Origin: Hyphomicrobiales bacterium
GTDB taxonomy: Bacteria; Pseudomonadota; Alphaproteobacteria; Rhizobiales; Ancalomicrobiaceae
NCBI GenBank assembly: GCA_021286855.1
Contig: JAJTBO010000001.1
Location: forward strand, 124,001 to 188,000
DNA: 64,000 nucleotides
Direction: 5' to 3'
Within the stretch, counting starts at the first letter, position 1, and each line of letters opens with the position of its first letter. Shown in pieces: positions 39,547 to 48,620 of the stretch. Below the pieces are notes generated by a model, which worked only from the letters and a program-made list of their open reading frames with translations, had not been told where the DNA came from and did not search any database. Made by a program: the position numbers and the translations under genes.

Positions 39547-40578
39547 TCAGGCGGAGCCCGCGCGCGCTCCATCGACGACCTCGCCGATGAAGGCCTCGAT
39601 CTCCGCCGGCGCGTCGAAGCGAAGGCCGATGTCGAGCACCCGGGTCGTCGCCGCCAGTCGGCCGAGCGCCCCTTCGCCTCGGACGAGACGGACCGCGTCC
39701 TTGGCCGTGGTGACGAGATCGGCGTCCGCCGCCGCCGCCCGCTCCAGCAGCCGCGTCGCGTCCTTGCAGTCGAAGGGGTGATGATCGGGAAAGGCGACGA
39801 GGTCGACGACCTGCGCGCCGGCGGAAGCGAGCGTCGCCGCGAACTTCGCCGGCCGTCCGATCCCGGCATAGGCGACCACACGCCGGCCGGCGATCGCCTC
39901 CGGCCGCCACGGCGCGATCCGCGCGCCGAAGACCGGGATGTTCCGTTGCTCTGCGGTGGCGATCAGGGAGTCGGTCGAGGGATGGCGCGGTTCGCCGCTG
40001 TCGATCACCAGGAGCGCGTCGGTCGCCTCGATCTGCGTCTCGATCGGCGCGCGCAGCGGTCCGGCCGGCAGCACTCGGCCGTTGCCGATCCCGGCCGCGC
40101 CGTCGACCACGATCAGCGCCAGATCCTTGGCCAGCCGCGGGTTCTGAAAACCGTCGTCGAGCAGAACGCAGGTCGCGCCGAGCCGTTCCGCCTCGCGCGC
40201 GCCGGCGAGCCGGTCGCGCGCCACGATCGTCGGGGTCAGCCGCGCGTGCAGCAGCGCCTCGTCGCCGACCAACGCGGCGTCGTGGATGGACGGATCGACC
40301 AGCAGCGGACCGCGGGTCCGCCCGCCGTAGCCGCGCGTCACCACCCAGGGGGAGTGGCCGCGTCCTCGGGCGAGCTCGATCAACGCCGCCACCGTCGGCG
40401 TCTTGCCCGCGCCGCCGACCGTGAAGTTGCCGACGACCACCACCGGAACGCCGATCCGGCCGGTCGGCGGCTTGCGCATGCGCGCGCCGGCGACCGCCCC
40501 CCAGATCCGAGCGATCGGCGAGAGCAGACGAGCGACGACGCCGTCTTCGCTCCACGCCTGCCTCGCCCGCTCGGTCAT
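39547..40578 (-). CDS. lpxK: Tetraacyldisaccharide 4'-kinase
   Basis: Phosphorylates the 4' position of the lipid A precursor at the inner membrane. The 343-residue protein has an N-terminal helix region, the P-loop VGNFTVGGAGKTPTV near residue 55, and RGYGGRTRGP and LDDGFQNPRLAKDL of the family. It overlaps waaA by 4 bp (ATGA). It ends the minus-strand pmbA-to-lpxK cluster. Confidence 0.95.
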   Translation of the reverse strand: MTERARQAWSEDGVVARLLSPIARIWGAVAGARMRKPPTGRIGVPVVVVGNFTVGGAGKTPTVAALIELARGRGHSPWVVTRGYGGRTRGPLLVDPSIHDAALVGDEALLHARLTPTIVARDRLAGAREAERLGATCVLLDDGFQNPRLAKDLALIVVDGAAGIGNGRVLPAGPLRAPIETQIEATDALLVIDSGEPRHPSTDSLIATAEQRNIPVFGARIAPWRPEAIAGRRVVAYAGIGRPAKFAATLASAGAQVVDLVAFPDHHPFDCKDATRLLERAAAADADLVTTAKDAVRLVRGEGALGRLAATTRVLDIGLRFDAPAEIEAFIGEVVDGARAGSA

Positions 40579-41876
40579 CGCGCGCGCTCCTCGGTCCGGG
40601 CTCGAGCGATGGTCGGCGCGAGCGCCGTCAATGTGCGCTGCAGCGCTCCGGCGGACCGGTCGACCACGGTTCGCGCCGCCGCCGTCTGCGCGGCTCGGCG
40701 CTCGGGGCGCTCGAGCAGATCGACGAGGGCGTCCGCCAGCGTCTCCGCGTCCTCGATCGCCGCCGCGCCGCCGCAGGCGTCGAGATCGCGGTAGATTTCG
40801 GCGAAGTTGCGGGTCGAGGGGCCGTGCAGCACCGCGACGTCGAGCCGCGCCGGCTCGATCGGGTTCTGCCCGCCGCGCGGCGTGATCGACCCGCCGACGA
40901 AGGCGATCGGCGCGAGCCGATAGACCAGCCCCATCTCGCCGATCGTGTCGGCGAGATAGACGTCGGTCCTCGGCCCCGGCGTCTCGCCGCGCGACCGCGA
41001 GGCGACGACGAGGCCGTGTTCAGCGAAGTCGGCGCGCAGGGCGTCGCCGCGTTCGGGATGCCGCGGCGCGATCACGGTGAGCAGCCCCGGCAGCCGCTCC
41101 CTCGCCCGCGTATGCACGTCGATCGCCACCGCCTCTTCGCCCGGATGGGTCGAGGCGGCGATCCAGGTCGGCCGCCCGCCGATCGCCCGCGCCAGCCGTT
41201 CCCCTTCGACCGGGTCGCCGCCGAGCGGCAGACCGTCGAACTTCAGATTGCCGGTGATCTCGACCCGCTCCACGCCGAGCGCGGCGAGCCGGCCGCCGTC
41301 GCCTTCGGCCTGCGCCAGCGCCAGCGAGAACCGCCGAAACAGCGCCCGCGGCAGCGCCCCGAGCCGCCGCCATCTGGCGAAGGAGCGCTCCGACATGCGG
41401 GCGTTGACCAACACCAGCGGAATGCCGCGCCGATGGGTCCTTTCGATCGTCGTCGGCCAGATCTCCGATTCGACGAAGATCGCCGCGCTCGGCCGCCAAT
41501 GGTCGAGAAACCCGTCGATGAAACCGGCGACGTCGAGCGGCGCGAACTGGTGGAACGCGCCGGCCGGCAGGCGATCGGCGGCGATTCGCGCCGAGGTGAC
41601 CGTGCCGGAGGTGACCAGGACGCCGACGCCGTCGGCGACGATCCGCTCGATCAGCGGCAGCACCGAGATCGTCTCGCCGACGCTCGCCCCATGCACCCAG
41701 ACGAGCGGCCCCTCCGGCCGCCGCCGCCGCGGACGGCCGAGCCGTTCGTGCCGCCGGGTCGGGTCTTCCTTGCCGGCGCGGGTCCGCACTGCGAGCATCA
41801 GGGGCAGGGCCGGAGCGAGAAGCCGCCCGACAGTGCGATAGAGCGCCAGCGCCGCATCGCCGATCCGCTCAGCCAT
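40575..41876 (-). CDS. waaA: 3-deoxy-D-manno-octulosonic acid transferase
   Basis: Adds Kdo to lipid IVA, the first step of core LPS synthesis. The 433-residue protein has a single N-terminal membrane anchor and the GT30 motifs VWVHGASVGETISVLPLI, FVESEIWPT and GGSITPRGGQNPIEPARL. ATG at 41876 (MAERIGDAAL) overlaps the DUF374 stop by 8 bp; a longer start at 41897 is less likely. It is coupled to lpxK. Confidence 0.95.
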   Translation of the reverse strand: MAERIGDAALALYRTVGRLLAPALPLMLAVRTRAGKEDPTRRHERLGRPRRRRPEGPLVWVHGASVGETISVLPLIERIVADGVGVLVTSGTVTSARIAADRLPAGAFHQFAPLDVAGFIDGFLDHWRPSAAIFVESEIWPTTIERTHRRGIPLVLVNARMSERSFARWRRLGALPRALFRRFSLALAQAEGDGGRLAALGVERVEITGNLKFDGLPLGGDPVEGERLARAIGGRPTWIAASTHPGEEAVAIDVHTRARERLPGLLTVIAPRHPERGDALRADFAEHGLVVASRSRGETPGPRTDVYLADTIGEMGLVYRLAPIAFVGGSITPRGGQNPIEPARLDVAVLHGPSTRNFAEIYRDLDACGGAAAIEDAETLADALVDLLERPERRAAQTAAARTVVDRSAGALQRTLTALAPTIARARTEERAR

Positions 41877-42567
41877 CGCGACCTCCGGCGATCTCATAGG
41901 CTCGAGCGGTGGCGCGTTCGACGGCCGCCTGGACCTCGAGGCGCTTCGCCTCGATCGTCGCGGCGTCGGCGTCGGCGGGCACCTCGATCAGATCCTCGGC
42001 GACGATGACGAACCGGCCGAACGGCAGATTGAGCGCGGCGCGATCCCAGGAGTTCATGCGCCGGCGTCGCGACGTCACCGCCGCCACCGGCAGGATCGGA
42101 ACGCCGCTGCGCTTGGCCAGTTGCACGATGCCTTCGCCGGCGACCTTGCCGACCTTCGGCACGTCGGTGGTCATCATCACCGCCTTGCCGGCCTCGAGCG
42201 CCTTCAGCGCCTCGACGAAGCCGCGCACGCCGCCGCGCCGCGCCACCTCGGCGCCGTTGCGGCCGCCCGAGGCGCGGATCGTCTCGGATCCGAGCTTCTC
42301 GGCGACCAGCGCGTTGAGATCGCCGTCGCGCGAACGCGAGATCATCGCCGTCGTCTTCCAGTCGGAGGACGGCACGATGAAGGGGATCATGAAGTGCTCG
42401 CCGTGCCAGGTGGTCACGATGAGCGGACGCGGTCCGCCGATCCGCTCGTAGATGTCGGCGGGCTCCACGATCTTGCGGCAGCTGCGGTGGACGAGTCGGA
42501 AATAGCCGGCGAGCAGGCTCGCGGCGAAGCGCCGGAACCCCGGTCGCTCGACGAGAGACTTCAACAT
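41869..42567 (-). CDS. DUF374 lysophospholipid acyltransferase-like protein
   Basis: A 232-residue member of DUF374 in the LPLAT superfamily. The HGEHFM segment (near residue 55) fits the catalytic His region and the later GVPILPVAAVTSRR the acceptor groove. A position between DUF4170 and waaA-lpxK points to a role in lipid A or LPS assembly, for example acyl transfer, but the substrate is unproven. It is coupled with waaA by an 8-bp overlap. Confidence 0.85.
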   Translation of the reverse strand: MLKSLVERPGFRRFAASLLAGYFRLVHRSCRKIVEPADIYERIGGPRPLIVTTWHGEHFMIPFIVPSSDWKTTAMISRSRDGDLNALVAEKLGSETIRASGGRNGAEVARRGGVRGFVEALKALEAGKAVMMTTDVPKVGKVAGEGIVQLAKRSGVPILPVAAVTSRRRRMNSWDRAALNLPFGRFVIVAEDLIEVPADADAATIEAKRLEVQAAVERATARAYEIAGGRDG

Positions 42568-42774
42568 CGCGCCATCCCCGCTCCGCGCCGCCCGCTGAGA
42601 TCGCGGCGCGCGGCCCGAATTCCCGTCGCCGCGGCTCGTGTGGCCGAGGTCTCGTTGTTCTGCATCGTCGAAGACGTTCCCCGTCTTTCTCTAGCGAGGA
42701 CGCTTCTTAGCGCCGAAATCGGGCCGCGTCACCCCGTGTGGGGACGCGGCCGGCCGTCGCGGGGAGGGGATTGC

Positions 42775-43014
42775 TCAATGCGGATGATCGGGATCCATCA
42801 GGCGGTGCAGATGCACGATGAAATATCGCATGTGCGCGTTGTCCACCGTCGACTGCGCCTTGGCCTTCCAGGCCACCTTGGCGGTTTCGTAGTCCGGATA
42901 GAGACCGACCATCTCGACCTTGGAGAGATCGCGGAATTCGGTTCCGTGCAGGTCTTCGAGCTCGCCGCCGAGGACGAGATGGAGCAGCTGCGGCTTCTTG
43001 GACGTCGCGGTCAT
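42775..43014 (-). CDS. DUF4170 domain-containing protein
   Basis: A 79-residue protein matching DUF4170, a small alphaproteobacterial family found upstream of DUF374-waaA-lpxK. It contains KKPQLLHLVLGGELEDL and YPDYETAKVAWKAKAQSTVDNA, ending His-rich (MDPDHPH). The role is unknown. The 207-bp gap to the next minus-strand gene contains a CCGCGTCACCCC/GGGGACGCGG hairpin (about 42724-42750) without a T-run. Confidence 0.88.
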   Translation of the reverse strand: MTATSKKPQLLHLVLGGELEDLHGTEFRDLSKVEMVGLYPDYETAKVAWKAKAQSTVDNAHMRYFIVHLHRLMDPDHPH

Positions 43015-43072
43015 GTCGATCCACCGAACCAGAGGGACGTACGGCGACCGCGTCGGCGGACGATGGTCGTCG

Positions 43073-43870
43073 TCACGGCTCCAACCGCTCGGCGAGGCGG
43101 AGCGCCTCTGCGAACACGGCCGGCGTGGCGGCGACCAGCGCCGGGTGACGCGGGTCGGTGAGATTGTAGCGCAACGGCTCGCCGCTCGGGATGGCGAACC
43201 GGCCGCCGGCTTCATGCACCAAGAGATCCGCCGCCGCAAGATCCCAATCATGGGCATTGCCCGTTCCGTAGGCGACGTCGAGCCGCCCCTCCGCCACCCG
43301 CGCGATTCGGAGCGCCAACGACGGAACCGCCCGCCGCTCGGCGAAGCCCGCGTCGAGAATTTCGCGCCGCTCCAGATACTTGTAGGGCGCGCCGAGGCGC
43401 GCGCCGGAGAGCGTGGCGCAGGCCGAGACGCCGAGCCGTCTGCCTCCGCAATGTGCGCCGCCGCCGAGGGTCGCCGTCATCAGGGCGCCCGTCGTCGGTT
43501 GCAGCAGGGCGGCGACCACCGGCCGTCCGGCCTCGACGATCGCCAGCGACACCGACCAGTCCTCTTCGCCGCGCAGGAAGGCGCGGGTGCCGTCGATCGG
43601 ATCGACCACGAAGACGCGCGCGCGGCTCAGCCGCTCCGGCCCGTCCGCCGTCTCCTCCGACAGCCACCCGTAGTCGGGACGCGCGCCCCGCAGCCGTTCT
43701 TCGACCAGTCGGTCGACGGCGAGATCCGCCTCGCTGACCGGCGAGCCGCCCGACTTGCGCCACACCGTCGGGTCGCGGCGGAAGAAACGCATCGCCACCT
43801 CGCCGGCCGCGGTCGCGGTCTCGGCGAGCAGGGCGAGATCGTCGTCGAGCCCCCGCTCAGCGTCCGGCAA
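43073..43870 (-). CDS. Inositol monophosphatase family protein, CysQ-like
   Basis: A 265-residue Mg-dependent phosphatase. Metal ligands are in WLSEETAD, the core DPIDGTRAFLRG and NAHDWDLAAADLLVHEAGG. The sequence is closest to 3'(2'),5'-bisphosphate nucleotidase/CysQ-like enzymes that remove PAP from sulfate assimilation, but inositol phosphatase activity cannot be excluded. It overlaps pmbA by 14 bp, so the two are translated together. Confidence 0.85.
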   Translation of the reverse strand: MPDAERGLDDDLALLAETATAAGEVAMRFFRRDPTVWRKSGGSPVSEADLAVDRLVEERLRGARPDYGWLSEETADGPERLSRARVFVVDPIDGTRAFLRGEEDWSVSLAIVEAGRPVVAALLQPTTGALMTATLGGGAHCGGRRLGVSACATLSGARLGAPYKYLERREILDAGFAERRAVPSLALRIARVAEGRLDVAYGTGNAHDWDLAAADLLVHEAGGRFAIPSGEPLRYNLTDPRHPALVAATPAVFAEALRLAERLEP

Positions 43871-45200
43871 TGGTCAATCCTTCGATCATCAGGCTCGGGG
43901 TGGCGATGGAGAATCGATATTCCAGATCGTTGGCCGCCACCAGCCGCGCGTACATGTCGGAGAGATTGCCGGCGACCGTGATCTCGCTGACCGGATGCCC
44001 GATCTCGCCGTTTTCGATCCAGAAGCCGGAGGCGCCGCGCGAATAGTCGCCGGTGATGCCGTTGACGCCGGAGCCGATCATGTCGGTGACGAGCAGGCCG
44101 CGATCGATCGAGCGGATCAGCTCTTCGCGCGACTTCGTGCCGGCCTGCAGCGTGACGTTGGTCGAGCCCGGCGACGGCGAACCGACCCCGCGCGTCGCCC
44201 GGCCGTTGCTCGAAAGGCCGAGTTCGCGCGCCGACGCGCCGTCGAGGATCCAGGTCGCGAGGACGCCGTTCTCGACGAGGTTCAGCGGCGCGCCGGCCAC
44301 GCCCTCGCCGTCGAAGGGACGCGAGGAGAGGCCGCGCCGCCGCGAGGGATCGTCGACGATGGTGACGCCGGCGGCGAACACCTGTTCGCCGAGCCGATCC
44401 TTGAGGAACGAGGTCTTGCGCGCCACCGCCGCGCCGTTGATCGCCGAGACGAAGTGGCCGACGAGCCCGGTCGCCGCCCGCGGCTCCCAGATCACCGTCG
44501 CCCGGCCGCTGTCGACCTTGCGGGGGGCGAGCCGCGCCACGGCGCGTTCGCCGGCGCGTCGGCCGATCAGCTCGGCCGCGTCGAGATCCGCGCCGAAGAT
44601 CTTCGAGGAGGCGTCCCAGTCGCGTTGCATGCCCGTGCCGGTTCCGGCCAGCGCCGACACCGACAGCGAGTGTCCGGTCCTCAGCCAAGCGCCCGAAAAG
44701 CCGTGCGAGGTGGCGAGCGCCAGCCCGCCGAGCGACCAGGAGGCCGACGCCCCGCCCGAATTGGTCACCCCGGCGACGGCGCGCGCCGCGTCCTCGCAGG
44801 CCAGCGCCCGCTCGGTCAGCTCCGCCGCGGTCGGCGTCGACGGGTCGACGAGGTCGAGGTCGACGATCTCGCGAGCGAGCCGGCTCTCCTCGATCAGATC
44901 GGCCCACGGGTCCTCCGGCGCCACCTTCGCCATCGCCACCGCCCGTTCGGCGAGCCTCGCCGGATCGGAGAAGGCGTTGGCCGTCACCGTCGCGTGCCGG
45001 CGGCCGACGAAGACGCGCAGGCCGAAGTCGTCCCCTTCCGAGCGCTCGCTGTCCTCGACCGCGCCGAGGCGCACGCCGACCGAGAGCGAGACGCCGCGCA
45101 CCGCGACCGCGTCGGCCTGGTCGGCGCCGGCGCGGCGGGCCGCCTCGACGAGACGCCGCGCGGCGGCCTCGAGGGCGGAGGAATCGAGCACGTCGGTCAT
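43857..45200 (-). CDS. pmbA: TldD/PmbA family metallopeptidase subunit TldE
   Basis: The 447-residue partner of TldD. It has the family framework (FGLRVFVGRRHATVT, GAAVARKTSFL, and GDYSRGASGFWIENGEIGHPVSEITVAGNL) but no HExxxH, as expected for the non-metal subunit. It leads the minus-strand pmbA-cysQ-DUF4170-DUF374-waaA-lpxK cluster. TldD is encoded at 35.4-36.8 kb. Confidence 0.94.
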   Translation of the reverse strand: MTDVLDSSALEAAARRLVEAARRAGADQADAVAVRGVSLSVGVRLGAVEDSERSEGDDFGLRVFVGRRHATVTANAFSDPARLAERAVAMAKVAPEDPWADLIEESRLAREIVDLDLVDPSTPTAAELTERALACEDAARAVAGVTNSGGASASWSLGGLALATSHGFSGAWLRTGHSLSVSALAGTGTGMQRDWDASSKIFGADLDAAELIGRRAGERAVARLAPRKVDSGRATVIWEPRAATGLVGHFVSAINGAAVARKTSFLKDRLGEQVFAAGVTIVDDPSRRRGLSSRPFDGEGVAGAPLNLVENGVLATWILDGASARELGLSSNGRATRGVGSPSPGSTNVTLQAGTKSREELIRSIDRGLLVTDMIGSGVNGITGDYSRGASGFWIENGEIGHPVSEITVAGNLSDMYARLVAANDLEYRFSIATPSLMIEGLTIAGR

Positions 45201-45432
45201 GGCGGATCCTTCGGATGGCGGTCGGGGTCCGGTCTAGACCCCGCTCGGGCTCACGACAAGGTCGGCGAGTTCGTTCGAATTGTCGAGAACTCGCTCATGT
45301 CCCGTCAACCCTATGGCGATCAACAGATTTTCAACCAGCTTTCTTAAGCCGGCCTGGGGAGGTCGTGGCGCATGTTGGCTCTCGAAGGCGAGGTCTTCGA
45401 CAAGAACAGAGAAAGACCCGCAGGAGGCGATC

Positions 45433-46047
45433 GTGAGGCATCGAGCGACGATGACCTCGAGCGTCGGCGATCACGCCGATGTTCGAGCGGGGAAACCTTT
45501 GCGCCTGGATCCGATGGCGCTGCCCCAGAGCTATCGTTACGACACCGGCGTCGATCCGCGCAGCGGTCGGCCGATGGGCGAAGCGGCGGTGATTCTGGAG
45601 AAGTCGATGGCGCAGGTCTGCCGTCGTCTGCCCTCCGGCATTCCGATGGCGATGCGCATGCCGATGGCGGTCTTCGAGGGCGTCGCCGTGCGCATGGTCG
45701 CCGACGCCGATCCGGCCGGCGAGGGCCTCGTCGTCCTCGAGCTGCTGCACCGCGATCCGCATCTCTCTCTGCCGCTCTCGGTCGCCCGCGATCTCGACGA
45801 CGTCGTCGCCGATTGGAAGGCCTGGGCCCGCGTCCTGATGCTGCCGATGCTGGTCGTCGAGACCGACGGCTCCTGGCGCGCGCTCGAGACCCGCCTCGGC
45901 GGCGTGGTGGTTCAGCCGACGCGGCCGCGTCGCCGTCGCTCGGTGCTCGCCGGTCGCCGTCCGCGCTTCCTGGCCCGCCGCAAGGTCGGGCGTCCGGCCG
46001 ACGCGCCGCAGATCCTGGAAAAGCGGGAGATCATCGCCCGCGACTGA
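45433..46047 (+). CDS. DUF6101 family protein
   Basis: A 204-residue protein matching DUF6101, an alphaproteobacterial family of unknown function. Recognisable strings are RLDPMALPQSYRYD and PRSGRPMGEAAVILEK, followed by a beta-rich middle and a basic Arg-rich stretch (RPRRRRSVLAGRRPRFLARRK). GTG at 45433 is chosen because a perfect AGGAGG lies 6 bp upstream. A later ATG at 45451 lacks such a site. It is divergent from pmbA and convergent with ubiA. Confidence 0.8.
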   Translation: MRHRATMTSSVGDHADVRAGKPLRLDPMALPQSYRYDTGVDPRSGRPMGEAAVILEKSMAQVCRRLPSGIPMAMRMPMAVFEGVAVRMVADADPAGEGLVVLELLHRDPHLSLPLSVARDLDDVVADWKAWARVLMLPMLVVETDGSWRALETRLGGVVVQPTRPRRRRSVLAGRRPRFLARRKVGRPADAPQILEKREIIARD

Positions 46048-46127
46048 TCCCCCGAAAGACGACGTTCCCCCGAAACTGGCCCCGCCGTCCGACCCGACGC
46101 GCGGGGCTCTTCATGTGGTCATGCTCG

Positions 46128-46241
46128 GCTCGTGAAATTCGGACAGGTCCGAATTTCATGAGCGTTACGGCCTGACCGGCCGACGCCCGTTCGGGCTTGC
46201 CTTCGCTCGCGAAGTTTCGATGAGGTCGAAACTTCGCGAGC
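46128..46241. repeat. Two adjacent long inverted repeats between convergent genes
   Basis: The first (46128-46163) has 17-bp arms GCTCGTGAAATTCGGAC / GTCCGAATTTCATGAGC with one mismatch and a 2-nt loop. The second (46205-46241) has perfect 16-bp arms GCTCGCGAAGTTTCGA / TCGAAACTTCGCGAGC and a 5-nt loop. Both open and close with GCTC/GAGC and contain a GAA-TTC-like core, so they look like diverged members of one family. They lie between the DUF6101 and ubiA stops. No T-runs follow, so they are not standard terminators. Confidence 0.85.
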
Positions 46242-46247
46242 TCGGTG

Positions 46248-47201
46248 TCAGAAGGCGTGACGCGCCGCATCGGCGAGAAGGCCGGCGAAGAAGATCCACC
46301 CCGCGTCGGCGTTCGAGCGGAACTGCTTCAGACACCGATCGGGATCGTCGATGTCGAGCGTCGCGATCTGCCGGGCGAGATGGAGCGCGAAGCCGGCGAG
46401 CCCGATCCAGGCGAAGGGACCGACCCCGGCGGTGACCAGCGCCACGGCGAAGAGCGTGACCGTCGCCCCGTAGAGCCTGACCAGCCAGATCCGCGTCCGG
46501 TCGGCGAACAGCCGCGCCGTCGAGCGCACCCCGACGATCGCGTCGTCCTCCTTGTCCTGATGCGCATAGATCGTGTCGTAGCCGATCGTCCACAGGATCG
46601 AGCCGACGTAGAGCGCGATCGGCGCGACGTCGAGCCGCCCCAGCGCCGCCGCCCAGCCCATCAGCGCGCCCCAGGAGAAGGCGAGGCCGAGGAAGGCCTG
46701 CGGCCAGTCGGTCACCCGCTTCATGAACGGATAGATCACGACGACCAGCAGCGAGGCGAGCCCGAGCCCGATCGCGAAGCGGTCGAACTGGAGGAGCACC
46801 ACGAGCCCGACCGCGAGCTGCGCGACGAGGAACGCGCGTGCCTGAAAGACCGTCACCTGTCCCGACGGGATCGGCCGCGACCGGGTCCGCGCCACCTGCG
46901 CGTCGATCTCGCGATCGACCAGATCGTTCCAGGTGCAGCCCGCCCCGCGCATCGCGATCGCGCCGATCAGGAAGAGGACGAGATGCCAGAGGTTCGGCCA
47001 CGCCCGCCCGGCGTGGTCCGCCGCAAGCGCCGCCGACCACCAACAGGGCCAGAGCAGCAGCCACCAACCGATCGGCCGCTCCCAACGGGCGAGACGCGCG
47101 TAGGGGCGCAGGGCCGCCGGCAGGAGCGTGTCGGCCCAATGTCCTTTCACCGCGTCGGCGACGACGCCGGAGGAGGGGGAGGGGTTCGCCGGTTCGCTCA
47201 T
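46248..47201 (-). CDS. ubiA: 4-hydroxybenzoate polyprenyltransferase
   Basis: Membrane enzyme that joins a polyprenyl tail to 4-hydroxybenzoate in ubiquinone synthesis. The 317-residue protein has about eight helices. Asp-rich motifs are [21 protein letters not shown] and [17 protein letters not shown]. The start at 47201 ([12 protein letters not shown]) marks the homology boundary; the longer frame is antisense to purD. It is divergent from purD, with 132 bp between the starts. Confidence 0.95.
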   Translation of the reverse strand: MSEPANPSPSSGVVADAVKGHWADTLLPAALRPYARLARWERPIGWWLLLWPCWWSAALAADHAGRAWPNLWHLVLFLIGAIAMRGAGCTWNDLVDREIDAQVARTRSRPIPSGQVTVFQARAFLVAQLAVGLVVLLQFDRFAIGLGLASLLVVVIYPFMKRVTDWPQAFLGLAFSWGALMGWAAALGRLDVAPIALYVGSILWTIGYDTIYAHQDKEDDAIVGVRSTARLFADRTRIWLVRLYGATVTLFAVALVTAGVGPFAWIGLAGFALHLARQIATLDIDDPDRCLKQFRSNADAGWIFFAGLLADAARHAF

Positions 47202-47333
47202 GTCGGATCGTCCTCGAGGTGCGCCTCGGAGGTGAGCCGAAATGCGCCCCGCGTCAAGCCGCGAGGCGGTGGACTTCGCCCCCTCCCGGCTGCTAGATCG
47301 GCCCCGATCGACGAGCGAGCGAAGGAGAGGGCG

Positions 47334-48620
47334 ATGAAGGTTCTGCTGATCGGGTCCGGCGGCCGCGAGGACGCGCTCGCCCATGCGCTCGCCCGTTCGC
47401 CCCGCCTGACCGAGCTCTTCGCCGCCCCCGGCAACCCCGGCGTCGCCCGCGTCGCGACCTGTGTCGCCCTCGACGTCGCCGATCACGCCGCCGTCGTCGC
47501 CTTCTGCAAGGCGAAGGGGATCGACTTCGTCGTCGTCGGTCCGGAAGTGCCGCTCGTCGCCGGCGTCGTCGACGATCTGGCGGCCGCCGGCGTCCCCGCC
47601 TTCGGCCCGACGAAGCTCGCCGCCCGGCTCGAGGGCTCGAAGGGCTTCACCAAGGACATCTGCGCCAAATACGCCATCCCGACCGCCGCCTACGGCCGCT
47701 TCTCCGATCTCGCGAGCGCCCGCGCCTATCTCGCCCGCGTCGGCGCGCCGATCGTGATCAAGGCCGACGGTCTCGCCGCCGGCAAGGGCGTCACCGTCGC
47801 CATGACGATGGAGGAGGCCGAGGCCGCGCTCGCCGACTGTTTCGCCGGCGCTTTCGGCGCGGCCGGGGCGGAAGTGGTGATCGAGGAGTTCCTGGAAGGC
47901 GAAGAAGCGAGCTTCTTCGCGCTCTGCGACGGCAAGACCGCGCTCGCCTTCGCCTCCGCCCAGGACCACAAGCGGGTCGGCGACGGCGACACGGGGCCGA
48001 ACACCGGCGGCATGGGCGCCTATTCGCCCGCTCCGATCATGACGCCGGAGATGTCCGAGCGCGTCATGGCGGAGATCATCCGCCCGACCGTCGCGGCGAT
48101 GATCTCGGAGGGTTGCCCCTTCACCGGCGTCTTCTTCGCCGGGCTGATGATCGGCGAGAAGGGCCCGCAGCTGATCGAATACAACACCCGCTTCGGCGAT
48201 CCCGAGACCCAGGTGATGATGCAGCGTCTGGAGAGCGATCTGCTCGACCTGCTCTTCGCCACGACGAACGGCACGCTCGCCCAGATGTCCGTGGCGCTTT
48301 CTCCCGACGCCGCGCTGACCGTCGTCATGGCCGCGAAGGGCTATCCGGGGGCGGTCGAGAAGGGGTCCGAGATTCGCGGTCTCGATCGCGCCGAGGCGCT
48401 TCCCGGCGTCTTCGTCTACCACGCCGGCACCAAGGCCGACGGCGCGAAGATCCTGGCCAACGGCGGCCGTGTCCTGAACGTCACCGCCAAGGGCGCGACC
48501 GTCGCCGAGGCGCAGGCCCGCGCCTACGCCGCCGTCGACGCGATCGACTGGCGGCAAGGCTTCTGCCGCCGCGACATCGGCTGGCGCGCCGTGGCGCGGG
48601 AGAAGGGTTTATCTACTTAA
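47334..48620 (+). CDS. purD: Phosphoribosylamine-glycine ligase
   Basis: Second step of purine synthesis, an ATP-grasp ligase. The 428-residue protein begins [19 protein letters not shown] and has [34 protein letters not shown] and [19 protein letters not shown] precedes the ATG. The final residues (GLST) and stop are encoded by the start of the AT-rich islet, so the original C-terminus was probably replaced. The last 12 bases overlap the convergent SLATT-like gene. Confidence 0.95.
   Translation: MKVLLIGSGGREDALAHALARSPRLTELFAAPGNPGVARVATCVALDVADHAAVVAFCKAKGIDFVVVGPEVPLVAGVVDDLAAAGVPAFGPTKLAARLEGSKGFTKDICAKYAIPTAAYGRFSDLASARAYLARVGAPIVIKADGLAAGKGVTVAMTMEEAEAALADCFAGAFGAAGAEVVIEEFLEGEEASFFALCDGKTALAFASAQDHKRVGDGDTGPNTGGMGAYSPAPIMTPEMSERVMAEIIRPTVAAMISEGCPFTGVFFAGLMIGEKGPQLIEYNTRFGDPETQVMMQRLESDLLDLLFATTNGTLAQMSVALSPDAALTVVMAAKGYPGAVEKGSEIRGLDRAEALPGVFVYHAGTKADGAKILANGGRVLNVTAKGATVAEAQARAYAAVDAIDWRQGFCRRDIGWRAVAREKGLST

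Noticed and set aside
46081..46110. GCCCCGC/GCGGGGC hairpin after the DUF6101 gene as terminator
   Set aside because: The loop is long, the arms are short and imperfect and no T-run follows.
46128..46241. Pair of rho-independent terminators
   Set aside because: Neither stem is followed by a T-run on either strand, although termination by another mechanism remains possible.
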